64,000 bases of DNA from SHVZ01 sp041906305 (GCA_041906305.1 JAYRJL010000003.1:496001-560000), one strand, 5' to 3'. Counted from the stretch's first letter, positions 27,621 through 36,452 are shown. The notes: a model not told the origin generated them from the sequence alone. A program made the numbers and translations.

Positions 27621-28497
27621 GTCCCTGGTTCTTTCCCTCCTGGTCGATCCCGCGCGAGGCGGCCTCGACCAGCGTCTCGTCGATCTCGCGGCAAGGGCCG
27701 CCGCCGCGACCGCCGCGACCGACTGGCTGGCCCCCGGCATCGCCTGCGACCTGCCGGTGCCCGACGACGCCGACCTCGCTGCGATCCGGCGTGCCCTGAC
27801 GGGCACGTCGGTCGACGCGAACCTGATACCGGCGGCGTCCCGGCGCAAGCGCCTGCTGATCGCCGACATGGACTCGACCATCGTCACCACCGAGACGCTC
27901 GACGAAATGGCCGCCTATGCCGGCCTGCAGGAGGTGATCGCTGCGATCACCAAGCGCTCGATGAACGGCGAGATCGACTTTCCGACCGCGCTCCGCGAGC
28001 GCGTCGCCATGCTGAAGGGCCTCGCCGTCGGCGCGCTCCGGAAGACGCTGGACGCGACCGAGCTGACGCCGGGTGCGAAGACGCTGGTGCAGACGATGAG
28101 GAAGGGCGGCGCCTATACCGCGCTGGTCTCCGGCGGCTTCACCTATTTCACCGAAGAGATCGGCGCCCGCTGCGGCTTCCACGAGCACCGCTCCAACGTG
28201 CTCGGCATCGTCGACGACAAGCTGACCGGCGAACTGATCGGCCCGATCCTCGACAAGGATGCCAAGCTCGCAAGCCTGAAGGAGCTGGCGGCGACGAACG
28301 CGATCGGGATCGAGAACGCGGTCACCGTCGGCGACGGCGCCAACGACATGGCGATGCTGGGCGCGGCCGGCCTTGGCGTCGCCTTCCATGCGAAACCCGT
28401 GGTCAATGCCGAGATCAAGGCGCAGGTGCGCCACGGCGACCTGACCGCGCTGCTCTACCTGCAGGGCTACCGCCGCGACGAGTTCGTCACGGCTTAA
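27619..28497 (+). CDS. serB: phosphoserine phosphatase
   Basis: This 292-residue HAD-family phosphatase releases serine from phosphoserine, the final step of serine synthesis. The catalytic motif is IADMDSTIV with the nucleophile D83 and acid/base D85. Downstream are the SGGFTYFTE motif, the conserved lysine region and VGDGANDMAML. An N-terminal regulatory region of about 75 residues precedes the core, as in other proteobacterial SerB. ATG at 27619 overlaps the start codon of miaA on the other strand. The stop shares the palindrome TTAA with the convergent peptidase gene. Confidence 0.95.
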   Translation: MSLVLSLLVDPARGGLDQRLVDLAARAAAATAATDWLAPGIACDLPVPDDADLAAIRRALTGTSVDANLIPAASRRKRLLIADMDSTIVTTETLDEMAAYAGLQEVIAAITKRSMNGEIDFPTALRERVAMLKGLAVGALRKTLDATELTPGAKTLVQTMRKGGAYTALVSGGFTYFTEEIGARCGFHEHRSNVLGIVDDKLTGELIGPILDKDAKLASLKELAATNAIGIENAVTVGDGANDMAMLGAAGLGVAFHAKPVVNAEIKAQVRHGDLTALLYLQGYRRDEFVTA

Positions 28498-29588
28498 GCG
28501 AACTTCAGGCCCGTCAGCGCCTGGCGCAGGATGTCGTTCGAGCGGCTGGCGACCATGACCTTCCACTCGATCGACGAGGGATAGAACATCTCGCGGATGT
28601 AGGCCTTCATCTCCTGGCCCTGCTTCGAGGCCGGGTCGCCATAGGCGTGCAGCCAGACGTCGCCGCGCGTCGACTTGCCGACCATGCGGCGGTCGTAAGT
28701 GCCGTACTCGATCGCGCCGGAAGTCACGCGGGCGCCCGGGCAAGCCTCCGGCGGCACCTGGCAGAGCATGCCGGTCAGCCGATTGGCGAGATGGTCCGAG
28801 GTCTTCAGCTGCTCCTCGGTCGGCGTCACGTGATCGAACCATCGCCGCGCCATGCCTTCGCCGGGCTGGCCGGCATAGATCATGTCGCCATGGCCGAAGG
28901 GGCCGAGGCCGGTATGGTAGTCGACCAGGCAGATGTCGGTCTTGTGCTGCATCCAGCTGGCGAGGATCGAGCGGAAGGTCTTGTTCGACCACGTCGGCTC
29001 GAGCCCGCCGAAGCCGGTGCCCTTCGGGTTCACGTGCTGGGCGAAATGCGTCGCCTTGGCGAGGAACTCGGCGTTCGGGCGGCCGTAGAAGTTGGCGATG
29101 GCTCGCTCGGCCTCGGCCATCGAGTTGTCGTTCCACTCCTTCGGATTGATCTTGTCCTGGAGCGCCTCGTAGTCGGGGTTCCTCGGCAGCGGCTTCGAGA
29201 AGTCGAGGAAGTTGCGGTTGAGATCGACATTGTCCTCGTTGACGCGGCGGCCATTGGCGAAGCCGTGCGGGTTGATCGCGTGGATGATCAGTGCCGCGGT
29301 GTCGGGCGAGGCGTCGCGGTGGTAGTTGCGGTTCTCGAGCCAGGACACCTGGCAGCCCGATCCGCAATAGCCCTCGATGCCGTGCGTCGAGGAGACCAGC
29401 ACCAGCAGCTTCTTCGCCGTGCGCGGCCCGAGCCAGGCGACGTCCGTCGCGAGCTCGCCGCCATCCGGTCCCTTCATCGGGTGCTTGTAGGTGTCGACGA
29501 TCTCGGCCCCGGCCGTCTCGGCCGCCTTCAGGAACTTCTCGCGTGCCTCGGCATAGGTCGTGGCGAAGAACGAGCTGACAGGTTTCAT
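28494..29588 (-). CDS. M14-like zinc carboxypeptidase, DUF2817 family, copy A
   Basis: This 364-residue cytosolic protein (no signal peptide) of the DUF2817 family is related to M14 metallocarboxypeptidases. It has the zinc motif HxxE in STHGIEGYCGSG near residues 69-72 and the substrate-binding NR pair in VDLNRNF near 124. The third zinc ligand His is in VDYHTGLGP, and the catalytic Glu is in GAIEYGTYD near 295. It is the most diverged and most downstream of three tandem paralogues. The start at 29588 is the ATG giving MKPVSSFF, matching MPPVASFF in the others. Its natural substrate is unknown. Confidence 0.85.
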   Translation of the reverse strand: MKPVSSFFATTYAEAREKFLKAAETAGAEIVDTYKHPMKGPDGGELATDVAWLGPRTAKKLLVLVSSTHGIEGYCGSGCQVSWLENRNYHRDASPDTAALIIHAINPHGFANGRRVNEDNVDLNRNFLDFSKPLPRNPDYEALQDKINPKEWNDNSMAEAERAIANFYGRPNAEFLAKATHFAQHVNPKGTGFGGLEPTWSNKTFRSILASWMQHKTDICLVDYHTGLGPFGHGDMIYAGQPGEGMARRWFDHVTPTEEQLKTSDHLANRLTGMLCQVPPEACPGARVTSGAIEYGTYDRRMVGKSTRGDVWLHAYGDPASKQGQEMKAYIREMFYPSSIEWKVMVASRSNDILRQALTGLKFA

Positions 29589-29601
29589 GCGAAAATCCTC
29601 G

Positions 29602-30714
29602 TTAGGCGTCGGCGAGGCCGCGGAGCGCCTGGCAGATGACGTCGTTGGAGCGGCTGGCAACCATGATCTTCCACTCGAAGACCGATGGGTAGAACATCTC
29701 GCGGACCAGCGCCTTGGTCTCCTTGGCGAAGGCCGAGGACGGGTCGCCGTAGGTGTGCACCCAGTTGTCGGCGCGGAGCGACTTCAGCACCGTGTGGATG
29801 TCGTGGGTGCCGTACTCGATGCCGCCCGAGGTGAGACGCACCTCCGGAAGCGCATCGACGATCGACTGCGAGAGCGTGCCGGGAATGGCGTTGGGCAGAT
29901 GCTCGGTGCCGGTCCGCTCACGCTCCGCTTTTACCTCCTCGAGGGTCGGCGTGATGTGGTCGAACCACTTCCGCGCCATGCCTTCGCCGCTTCGGCCGCC
30001 GTACATCATGTCGCCATGGCCCAAGGGACCGAGGCCCGTATGGTAGTCGATGACGCAGGCGTCGCTGGCGCCCTTGAGATATTTCTCGGTGATCGCGCGC
30101 AGGGTTGCATTCGACCAGGTCGCCTTGAAGCCGCCGAAGTAGGTGCCCTTCTCGTTGACGTACTGCCCGCCATGGACGGCGCGCGGCAGGAAGTCGGTGT
30201 TCGGCATCTTGTAGTAGGCGGCAATGGCGCGATCGGCATTCGCCAGCGCTTCCGGCGTCCACTCCTTCGGGTTCACGTGATCCTGGAGCGCCTCGTAGTC
30301 GACGTTCTTCGGCAGCGGCTTCGAGAAGTCGAGGAAGTTGCGGTTGAGGTCGACATTGTCCTCGGTCACGCGACGCCCGTGGGCGAAGCCGTGCGGGTTG
30401 ATCGCGTGCACCAGGATCACCGCCGTGTCCGGCTTGGCGTCGCGGTCGTAGAGCCGGTTCTCGAGCCAGGAGACCTGGCAGCCGGAGCCGCAATAGCCTT
30501 CGATGCCGTGGGTCGAGGAGATCAGCAGCAGCCGCTTCTTCGCCGAGCGCGGCCCGATCCAGGCGACGTCGGTCGCGAGGTTGCCGCCGTCGGGCCCCTT
30601 CAGCGGATGCGGGAACGCGTCGACGAACTCGGCGCCGGCCTTGTCGGCGGCCGCGAGGAACTTCTCGCGGGCCTCGGCGTAGCTCTGCGAGAAGAAAGAA
30701 GCGACCGGCGGCAT
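29602..30714 (-). CDS. M14-like zinc carboxypeptidase, DUF2817 family, copy B
   Basis: This 370-residue paralogue of the flanking genes is closest to copy C. Both begin MPPVASFFS and share long identical blocks such as VTEDNVDLNRNFLDFSKPLP. The HxxE, NR, DYHTGLGPLGHGD and GIEYGTHD motifs are all intact, so the enzyme is expected to be active. A short insertion (about residues 266-276, AERERTGTEHLPN) distinguishes it from copies A and C in the loop before the catalytic Glu, where specificity could differ. The ATG shares a base with the copy C stop (TGATG). It ends 13 bp before the start of copy A. Confidence 0.85.
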   Translation of the reverse strand: MPPVASFFSQSYAEAREKFLAAADKAGAEFVDAFPHPLKGPDGGNLATDVAWIGPRSAKKRLLLISSTHGIEGYCGSGCQVSWLENRLYDRDAKPDTAVILVHAINPHGFAHGRRVTEDNVDLNRNFLDFSKPLPKNVDYEALQDHVNPKEWTPEALANADRAIAAYYKMPNTDFLPRAVHGGQYVNEKGTYFGGFKATWSNATLRAITEKYLKGASDACVIDYHTGLGPLGHGDMMYGGRSGEGMARKWFDHITPTLEEVKAERERTGTEHLPNAIPGTLSQSIVDALPEVRLTSGGIEYGTHDIHTVLKSLRADNWVHTYGDPSSAFAKETKALVREMFYPSVFEWKIMVASRSNDVICQALRGLADA

Positions 30715-31811
30715 CACGACCTCCCCAGGCCGACGAGGGCCTGACGGATGACGTCGTTGGAGCGGCTGGCGACCATGATCTTCCACTCGAAGACGGCGGG
30801 ATAGAACATCTCGCGCACCTGAGCCGTCGTCTCCTTGCCGAAGGCCGACTTCGGATCGCCGTAGGTGTGGACCCAGTTGTCGGCGCGCAGCGCCTTCAGC
30901 ACCGACTTCGTGTCGTGCGTGCCGTACTCGATCGCGCCCGCGGTCACGCGCGTGCTCTTCGGCAGCGAGTCGAGGACGACCTGGGACAGCATGCCCGGCA
31001 GCCGGTTGGTGAGGTGGCCGGCCTGCTTCAGGTCCTCCTCGGTCGGGGTCACATGGTCCCACCACTTCCGCGCATCGCCTTCCTGCGGCTGGCCGCCATA
31101 GATCATGTCGCCATGGCCGAGGGGCCCGAGGCCCGTGTGATAGTCGATCAGGCCGACATGATCGCGGCCGGTCATCCACTTCTTCACGATCGAGCGGAAG
31201 GTGTCGTTCGACCACGTCGCCTTGTGGCCGCCGAAATAGGTGCCCTTCGGATTGACGTACTGCCCGCCATGGATGGCGCGCGGCAGGAAGTCGGAGTTGG
31301 GCATCTTGTAGTAGGCAGCGATCGCCTGGTCGGCCTTGGCGAGCGACTCCGCCGACCATTCCTTCGGGTTCACGTGGTCCTGCAGCGCCGCGTAGTCGAC
31401 GTTCTCCGGCAGCGGCTTGGAGAAGTCGAGGAAGTTGCGGTTGAGGTCGACGTTGTCCTCGGTCACGCGCCTTCCATAGGCGAAGCCGTGCGGGTTGATC
31501 GCATGGATCAGGAGGACCGCGGTATCCGGCCTCGCGTCGCGGTAGTAGTGACGATTCTCGAGCCAAGAAACCTGGCAGCCGGAGCCGCAATAACCTTCGA
31601 TGCCGTGGGTCGAGGACACCAGCACCAGGAGCTTCTTCGCCGAGCGCGGGCCGATCCAGGCGACGTCGGTGGCGAGTTCGCCGCCGTCGGGCCCCTTCAG
31701 CGGATTCTTGTAGCTGTCGACGATCTGCCCGCCGGCGGACTCGGTCGCCTTCAGGAACTTCTCGCGGGCCTCGGCATAGCTGTCCGAGAAGAACGACGCG
31801 ACGGGGGGCAT
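30714..31811 (-). CDS. M14-like zinc carboxypeptidase, DUF2817 family, copy C
   Basis: This 365-residue protein is the first of the three tandem paralogues in transcription order. The M14 catalytic set can be placed as H69 and E72 (zinc), N124-R125 (substrate carboxylate), H225 (zinc) and E295 (general base/acid). There is no signal peptide, so it should act in the cytoplasm on imported material. It begins 59 bp after the TRAP permease gene on the same strand, which suggests co-expression with the transporter. Expected activity is removal of a C-terminal or amide-linked residue, inferred from the superfamily. Confidence 0.85.
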   Translation of the reverse strand: MPPVASFFSDSYAEAREKFLKATESAGGQIVDSYKNPLKGPDGGELATDVAWIGPRSAKKLLVLVSSTHGIEGYCGSGCQVSWLENRHYYRDARPDTAVLLIHAINPHGFAYGRRVTEDNVDLNRNFLDFSKPLPENVDYAALQDHVNPKEWSAESLAKADQAIAAYYKMPNSDFLPRAIHGGQYVNPKGTYFGGHKATWSNDTFRSIVKKWMTGRDHVGLIDYHTGLGPLGHGDMIYGGQPQEGDARKWWDHVTPTEEDLKQAGHLTNRLPGMLSQVVLDSLPKSTRVTAGAIEYGTHDTKSVLKALRADNWVHTYGDPKSAFGKETTAQVREMFYPAVFEWKIMVASRSNDVIRQALVGLGRS

Positions 31812-31870
31812 GGAAACTCCGGGGATCGGGGATGCCCGCGATTGTTATCCCAGGTCCCGCCGCGCGGCCA

Positions 31871-33724
31871 CTAGCCGGCGGTGGCGCGCGAAACTCGCGC
31901 TTCGCGCCACTGCACGGCACCGACGAAGGCCAGAAGCGCCAACCCGATCAGGTCGGTGATCGGGGTCGGGTCGATCAGGCCGAGCGCCGCCGCGACCAGA
32001 AGGACCCGCTGCCACATCGATGCCGGCGCCAGGAAATAGCCGTGCAGCCCGGCGGCAAGCGAGATACATCCGATGAAGGCCGTGACGAAGGCCCGTGCGC
32101 TGACCCAGGGATCGCCGATCAGCAGCAGCGCCGGCTCGTAGACGAACATGAACGGTACGATGAATCCGGCCGCGCCGACTTTCATCGCCGCCCAGCCCGA
32201 TTCCCAGAGGTCCGCCTTGGCGAGACCGGCGGCGGCGAAGACCGCGAGCGCCACCGGCGGCGTGATCGCCGAGAGGATCGCGAAGTAGAACGCGAACATG
32301 TGCGCCGCCGGCTGGACGACGCCGAGCTTGATCAGCGCCGGGACCAGCAGCGAGACCATGATGATATAGGCCGGGGTCGTCGGCATCCCCATGCCGAGAA
32401 TGATGCCGGCAGCCATCGTCAGGACGAGGGCGAGCAGCAGGCTGTTCTGGGCCAGCGCCACGATCAGCGCGGTGAAGCTGATACCGATCCCGGTCAGCGC
32501 GATGACGCCGATGACGATGCCGGCAGTGGCACAGGCAAGCGCCACGCCGAGGGCCTGCTTGGCGCCGTCCTCGAGCGCGTCCCAGATCAGGTGGAACTTC
32601 AGGCCTTCGCGCGTCGTCCGCCGCATCATCGCGACCGGAAGGCAGGAGAGAGCGCCCACGAGCGCGCAGAGCGGGGCCGAATAGCCGAGGATCATGCCGA
32701 ACAGCACGAGGAGAATGGGAATGAAGAGATGACCGCGATCGCGCATGACGCGGCCGAGTCTCGGCACTTCGGCATCGGGCACGCCCTTGAGGCCCTGACG
32801 CTTGGCTTCGAAGTGCACCGCTGCGAAGCAGGCGACGTAGTAGAGCACCGACGGGATCAGCGCCCAGAGCGTGACCTGGAAATAGGTGGTCGCAAGGAAC
32901 TCGGCCATGACGAAGGCGGCTGCTCCCATCACCGGCGGCATGATCTGGCCGCCGGTCGAGGCGACCGCCTCCACCGCCGCGGCGAAGGGCGGCCGGAATC
33001 CGGTCTTCTTCATCAGCGGGATGGTGATCGGGCCGTCGACCATCACGTTGGCGACAGCCGATCCGGAAATGGTGCCGAACAGACTGGACGACACGACGGA
33101 GACCTTGCCGGGACCGCCGGCCTGACGGCCGGTGAGCGCCAGGGCGAAGTCCATGAACAACTGACCGGTACCGGAGCGCTCCATGAACGCGCCGAAGAGC
33201 ACGAAGACGATCACGTAGCCGGCGGAGACGCCGAGCGTCGAGCCGAAGATGCCTTCGGTCGTGAGATAGAGCTGATCCAGCAGCGTCAGAGGGTCGGCGC
33301 GATTGACGAGGAGCGCGTACCCCAGGAACGCCAGCGCGGTGAGCGGCAGGGCCAGGCCGAGAACGCGCCGGGTGCCTTCCAGCACCAGAAGGATGCAGAC
33401 GGTGCCGAGGACGACCTCGGTCTTGGTCGGATCGTCGATGTAGGGGATGCGCTGGACCAACTGCGCGTGATTGACGAACAGGTAGCCGACCGACACGACG
33501 GAGGCGAGGACGAGCATAACGTCGAGCCCGCCCGGCGCGCCGTCGCGGACCTTGCCCTTGCGGTCGAACAGCAGGAACAGAAGAACCAGCGCGAACAGCA
33601 GATGGCCGCCACGGAAGAACATCACCTCGGGTGGCCCGAAGGCGACGATCCACATGTGCCAGAGCGACATGGCGACCGCGATCACCGCCACCGCCCGCCG
33701 GGTCAGCGCCGCATAGCCTCCCAT
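31871..33724 (-). CDS. TRAP transporter permease, fused 4TM/12TM (DctQM type) of TAXI systems
   Basis: This 617-residue membrane protein joins the small (4TM) and large (12TM) TRAP subunits into one chain, as in TAXI-type TRAP systems. It uses an ion gradient rather than ATP to import the ligand delivered by the binding protein. The first 130 residues hold four hydrophobic helices. The DctM-like part follows, with motifs FGTISGSAVANVMVDGPITIPLMKK (read in parts near 222-246) and GIILGMGMPTTPAYIIMV near 437-454. A strong AAGGGGGTGAT ribosome-binding site precedes the ATG. It lies 68 bp downstream of the TAXI gene, and a 9-bp hairpin separates the two. Confidence 0.93.
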   Translation of the reverse strand: MGGYAALTRRAVAVIAVAMSLWHMWIVAFGPPEVMFFRGGHLLFALVLLFLLFDRKGKVRDGAPGGLDVMLVLASVVSVGYLFVNHAQLVQRIPYIDDPTKTEVVLGTVCILLVLEGTRRVLGLALPLTALAFLGYALLVNRADPLTLLDQLYLTTEGIFGSTLGVSAGYVIVFVLFGAFMERSGTGQLFMDFALALTGRQAGGPGKVSVVSSSLFGTISGSAVANVMVDGPITIPLMKKTGFRPPFAAAVEAVASTGGQIMPPVMGAAAFVMAEFLATTYFQVTLWALIPSVLYYVACFAAVHFEAKRQGLKGVPDAEVPRLGRVMRDRGHLFIPILLVLFGMILGYSAPLCALVGALSCLPVAMMRRTTREGLKFHLIWDALEDGAKQALGVALACATAGIVIGVIALTGIGISFTALIVALAQNSLLLALVLTMAAGIILGMGMPTTPAYIIMVSLLVPALIKLGVVQPAAHMFAFYFAILSAITPPVALAVFAAAGLAKADLWESGWAAMKVGAAGFIVPFMFVYEPALLLIGDPWVSARAFVTAFIGCISLAAGLHGYFLAPASMWQRVLLVAAALGLIDPTPITDLIGLALLAFVGAVQWREARVSRATAG

Positions 33725-33743
33725 ATCACCCCCTTAAACCGAT

Positions 33744-33767
33744 GGGGCCGGGTTGAACCCCGGCCCC
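33744..33767 (-). promoter_or_regulatory. intercistronic hairpin between TAXI binding protein and TRAP permease
   Basis: GGGGCCGGG (33744-33752) pairs perfectly with CCCGGCCCC (33759-33767) around a six-base loop, and inner GGTT/AACC pairing may shorten the loop further. No T-run follows on the minus strand, and the permease ribosome-binding site follows about 10 nt later. Such hairpins often protect the upstream binding-protein message, so that it accumulates above the permease. Confidence 0.6.
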
Positions 33768-33792
33768 GTTCGTTTCGTCGTCTCCCCGACGC

Positions 33793-34743
33793 TCAGAGCG
33801 CGCCAATCTCCTTGAAGTACTTGGCGGCGCCCGGATGCATTGGCACGCCGATGTCCTCCGCCATCATCTTCGGCGTGGTGATCTCCATCGCCTTGGTGAT
33901 GAGGGTCAGGTCCTTGAAGTTGGCGTGCATGGTCTTGGTCATCGTATAGACCCGGTCCTCCGGCAGCTTGCACGACACGATCAGGTGCGCGGCGTAGCCC
34001 ACGACCTGCACCGGCTGGGTCTGCTTCGGATAGGTGTTGGCCGGAATGTCGATCTTCGCGTAGCCCGGATTGATCTGGCGCATCTTGGCGACGGTGTCGT
34101 CCGAGAACGGCAGGATCTTCATGTCGCGCGCCGAGGCAAGATCCATGATCGAGGAGGCGGGGCTTGTGGTGCCGAGCGTGAAGGCCTGGGCGTGGCCGTC
34201 CTTCATCATCGAGACCGCGTCGGTGTAGGACGGGATGAAGTTCGCCTTGCCGAGCGAGGTGTAGTCCATCCCGAAGACCTTCAGGATGTGCTGGGTCGCG
34301 ACCTCGGCGGTGTTGCCTCTTGTCTGGATCGCGACCGACTTACCCTTGAGGTCGGCGATCGAGTTGATGCCGGCATCCGCCAGCACCACGACCTTGAAGT
34401 ACTGCGGATAGAGCGACGCCATCTGGCAGACGTTGGTCGTCTTCTCCTTGAAGGGCTCCGTCGCCTGCATGCCGTCGACGGTCGAGATCGAGTTGCCGAA
34501 GCCGACCTCGGCCTTGCCCTGGTGGATGCCGAGCACATTGGCGATGCCGGCACCGGGCAGGGTCTGCACAGTGTCGCCGGGCATCACCTTCTCCCACATC
34601 GCCTTCAGCGAGCCGGCAAGCGGCACCCAGGCGCCGCCCTGCGGGCCGGTCATGAAGCGGTAGGTGTCGGCGGCAGACGCGGCCGATGCAGCCAGTCCGA
34701 TGCCGGCGGCGAGAGCGACGGCAAGAAGGGAACGAGCGCGCAT
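33793..34743 (-). CDS. TAXI family TRAP transporter solute-binding subunit
   Basis: This 316-residue periplasmic binding protein has a Sec signal peptide (MRARSLLAVALAAGIGLAASAASA, cleavage after about residue 24). The TAXI family N-terminus follows with the pattern TYRFMTGPQGGAWVPLAGSL. Further TAXI features are the GAGIANVLGIHQGKAEVGFGNS block and a segment reading LKGKSVAIQTRGNTAEV. It delivers the ligand to the fused permease encoded next. TAXI ligands in other organisms include glutamate and other carboxylates, but here the ligand is unknown. Linkage to three carboxypeptidases hints at an amide- or peptide-like compound. Confidence 0.92.
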   Translation of the reverse strand: MRARSLLAVALAAGIGLAASAASAADTYRFMTGPQGGAWVPLAGSLKAMWEKVMPGDTVQTLPGAGIANVLGIHQGKAEVGFGNSISTVDGMQATEPFKEKTTNVCQMASLYPQYFKVVVLADAGINSIADLKGKSVAIQTRGNTAEVATQHILKVFGMDYTSLGKANFIPSYTDAVSMMKDGHAQAFTLGTTSPASSIMDLASARDMKILPFSDDTVAKMRQINPGYAKIDIPANTYPKQTQPVQVVGYAAHLIVSCKLPEDRVYTMTKTMHANFKDLTLITKAMEITTPKMMAEDIGVPMHPGAAKYFKEIGAL

Positions 34744-34848
34744 TCTGGATCCTCCCGGTATTTGTTTTCCGGAAGGCTAGAACGGCGGAGAGCCGACTGG
34801 CAACTGGGCCGAAGGGAGTATCGGGCCACCGCAAGCGGCCCGCCGGAT

Positions 34849-36303
34849 TCAGCGGCCGGTGTTGATCCAGACGACCTTCGGCTCGGTGAAATTCTCGATC
34901 GCGGCGTCGCCGTGCTCGCGCCCGAATCCCGAATCCCTCGCCCCACCCCACGGCAGGCGGACATCGGTCGGGCCGTAGGTGTTGACCCAGACCATTCCGG
35001 CCTTGAGGCGCGACGCGAAGCGGTGCACGCGGCCGATGTCGGCGCTCCAAATGCCGGCGGCGAGACCGTAACGCGTCCCGTTCGCGAGCCGGATCGCGTC
35101 GTCCTCGTCCTTGAAGCGGATGACGGCGGCGACCGGCCCGAAGATCTCCTCCTGCGAGATGCGCATCTCGTGCCCGACGTCGGCGAACACCGTCGGGCCG
35201 ACGAAGTAGCCGGTTTCACCGATCCGCTCGCCGCCGGCGACGAGCTTCGCGCCCTCCCGGCGGCCGGCCTCGATATAGCCCAGCACGCGGCTCATCTGCC
35301 CTTCGGAGACGAGCGGCCCCATCGCCGTGCCTGTGTCGCGCGGATCGCCGACGCGCACCGCCTTGGCCCGAACGATCAGGCGCTCGACGACCTCGTCGTA
35401 AACGTCCTCGTGCACGAGGATGCGCGATCCGGCCGAACAAACCTGACCTGAGTTGAAGAAGATGCCGGATGCCGCCGCGCGAACCGCCGCATCGAGATCG
35501 GCGTCCGGGAACACGATGTTCGCCGACTTGCCGCCGAGCTCCAATGTCACGCGCTTCAGGTTGCCGGCGGCGCCGCGCAGGATCTCGCGGCCGACGCCGG
35601 GCGAGCCGGTGAAGGTGATCTTGTCGACGTCGGGATGATCGACCAGCGCCGCGCCCGCCGTCTTGCCGAAGCCGGGCACGACGTTGAGCACGCCCGGCGG
35701 AAACCCCGCTTCGAGCGCAAGCTCGCCGACTTTCAGCGCCGTCAACGGCGTCAGCTCGGCCGGCTTCAGCACCACGGCGCAGCCGCAGGCGAGCGCCGGC
35801 GCGATCTTCCACATGCCGATCATCAGCGGAAAGTTCCAGGGGACGATCGCACCGACCACGCCCAGCGGCTCGCGCATCGTGTAGGTCAGCGCGTCGGTCC
35901 TGGCCGGGATCACCTGTCCGTGGATCTTGTCGGCCCAGCCTGCGTAGTAGCCGATGGTGTCGAGCACGGCCGGCATGTCCTGACGCCGGATGGCCGAGAC
36001 CGGCTTGCCTGAATCGAAGCTTTCGAGCGCGACGAGCTCGTCCTGGTTCCGGCGGATCAGCTCGGCGAGCTTCAGCAGGAGCTGGCCGCGCTCGGCCGCG
36101 CGCATCCGGCTCCACGGTCCCTCGAAAGCCCGACGCGCGGACCGCACTGCCATGTCGATATCCGCGGCATCGCCTTCGGCGATGTGGGCGAGCGTCTTGC
36201 CGGTCGCCGGATCGAGTGTCGCGAAGGTGCGCCCCGAAGCAGCCGGCATGCGCCGTCCATCGATCAGCAGGTCCTGCGCGCCCGAAGGAAAATCGAAGGC
36301 CAT
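34849..36303 (-). CDS. aldehyde dehydrogenase family protein (betaine/aminoaldehyde-type)
   Basis: This 484-residue NAD(P)-dependent aldehyde dehydrogenase has the oxyanion Asn157 in VPWNFPLMIG. The general base Glu255 is in LELGGKSAN, and the nucleophile Cys289 is in FNSGQVCSAGSR. The full-length fold is present with no visible defects. The substrate cannot be read from sequence; the overall look is of the broad betaine/4-aminobutyraldehyde group. It is 105 bp upstream of the TAXI gene on the same strand and diverges from the HTH/binding-protein regulator. It may be the first gene of a six-gene operon with the TRAP and peptidase genes. Confidence 0.9.
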   Translation of the reverse strand: MAFDFPSGAQDLLIDGRRMPAASGRTFATLDPATGKTLAHIAEGDAADIDMAVRSARRAFEGPWSRMRAAERGQLLLKLAELIRRNQDELVALESFDSGKPVSAIRRQDMPAVLDTIGYYAGWADKIHGQVIPARTDALTYTMREPLGVVGAIVPWNFPLMIGMWKIAPALACGCAVVLKPAELTPLTALKVGELALEAGFPPGVLNVVPGFGKTAGAALVDHPDVDKITFTGSPGVGREILRGAAGNLKRVTLELGGKSANIVFPDADLDAAVRAAASGIFFNSGQVCSAGSRILVHEDVYDEVVERLIVRAKAVRVGDPRDTGTAMGPLVSEGQMSRVLGYIEAGRREGAKLVAGGERIGETGYFVGPTVFADVGHEMRISQEEIFGPVAAVIRFKDEDDAIRLANGTRYGLAAGIWSADIGRVHRFASRLKAGMVWVNTYGPTDVRLPWGGARDSGFGREHGDAAIENFTEPKVVWINTGR

Positions 36304-36452
36304 GAGGGTCGCCTTATATGAATCAAAGTGCCTATATCAGCACCTCCAAGGTGCCTCTGCCTCCATGTAGTCACAAGCCTGAGCGCTGAAAATATGGTAT
36401 GAAATGCAGAACCTGACAGTCATATATGAACAAAAATACCGATAGAGAATAG
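36304..36452. promoter_or_regulatory. divergent control region with palindromes and repeated ATGAA half-sites
   Basis: This 149-bp A/T-rich gap lies between the divergent aldehyde dehydrogenase and regulator genes. It contains a perfect 10-bp palindrome TCATATATGA (36420-36429) and an inverted repeat GCACCT/AGGTGC (36340-36354). Three related sites occur: TATATGAA (36315-36322), GGTATGAA (36396-36403) and ATATGAA (36424-36430). These are plausible operators for the neighbouring regulator. I cannot place a confident -35/-10 pair for either gene. The region is clearly more A/T-rich than the rest of the window. Confidence 0.5.
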
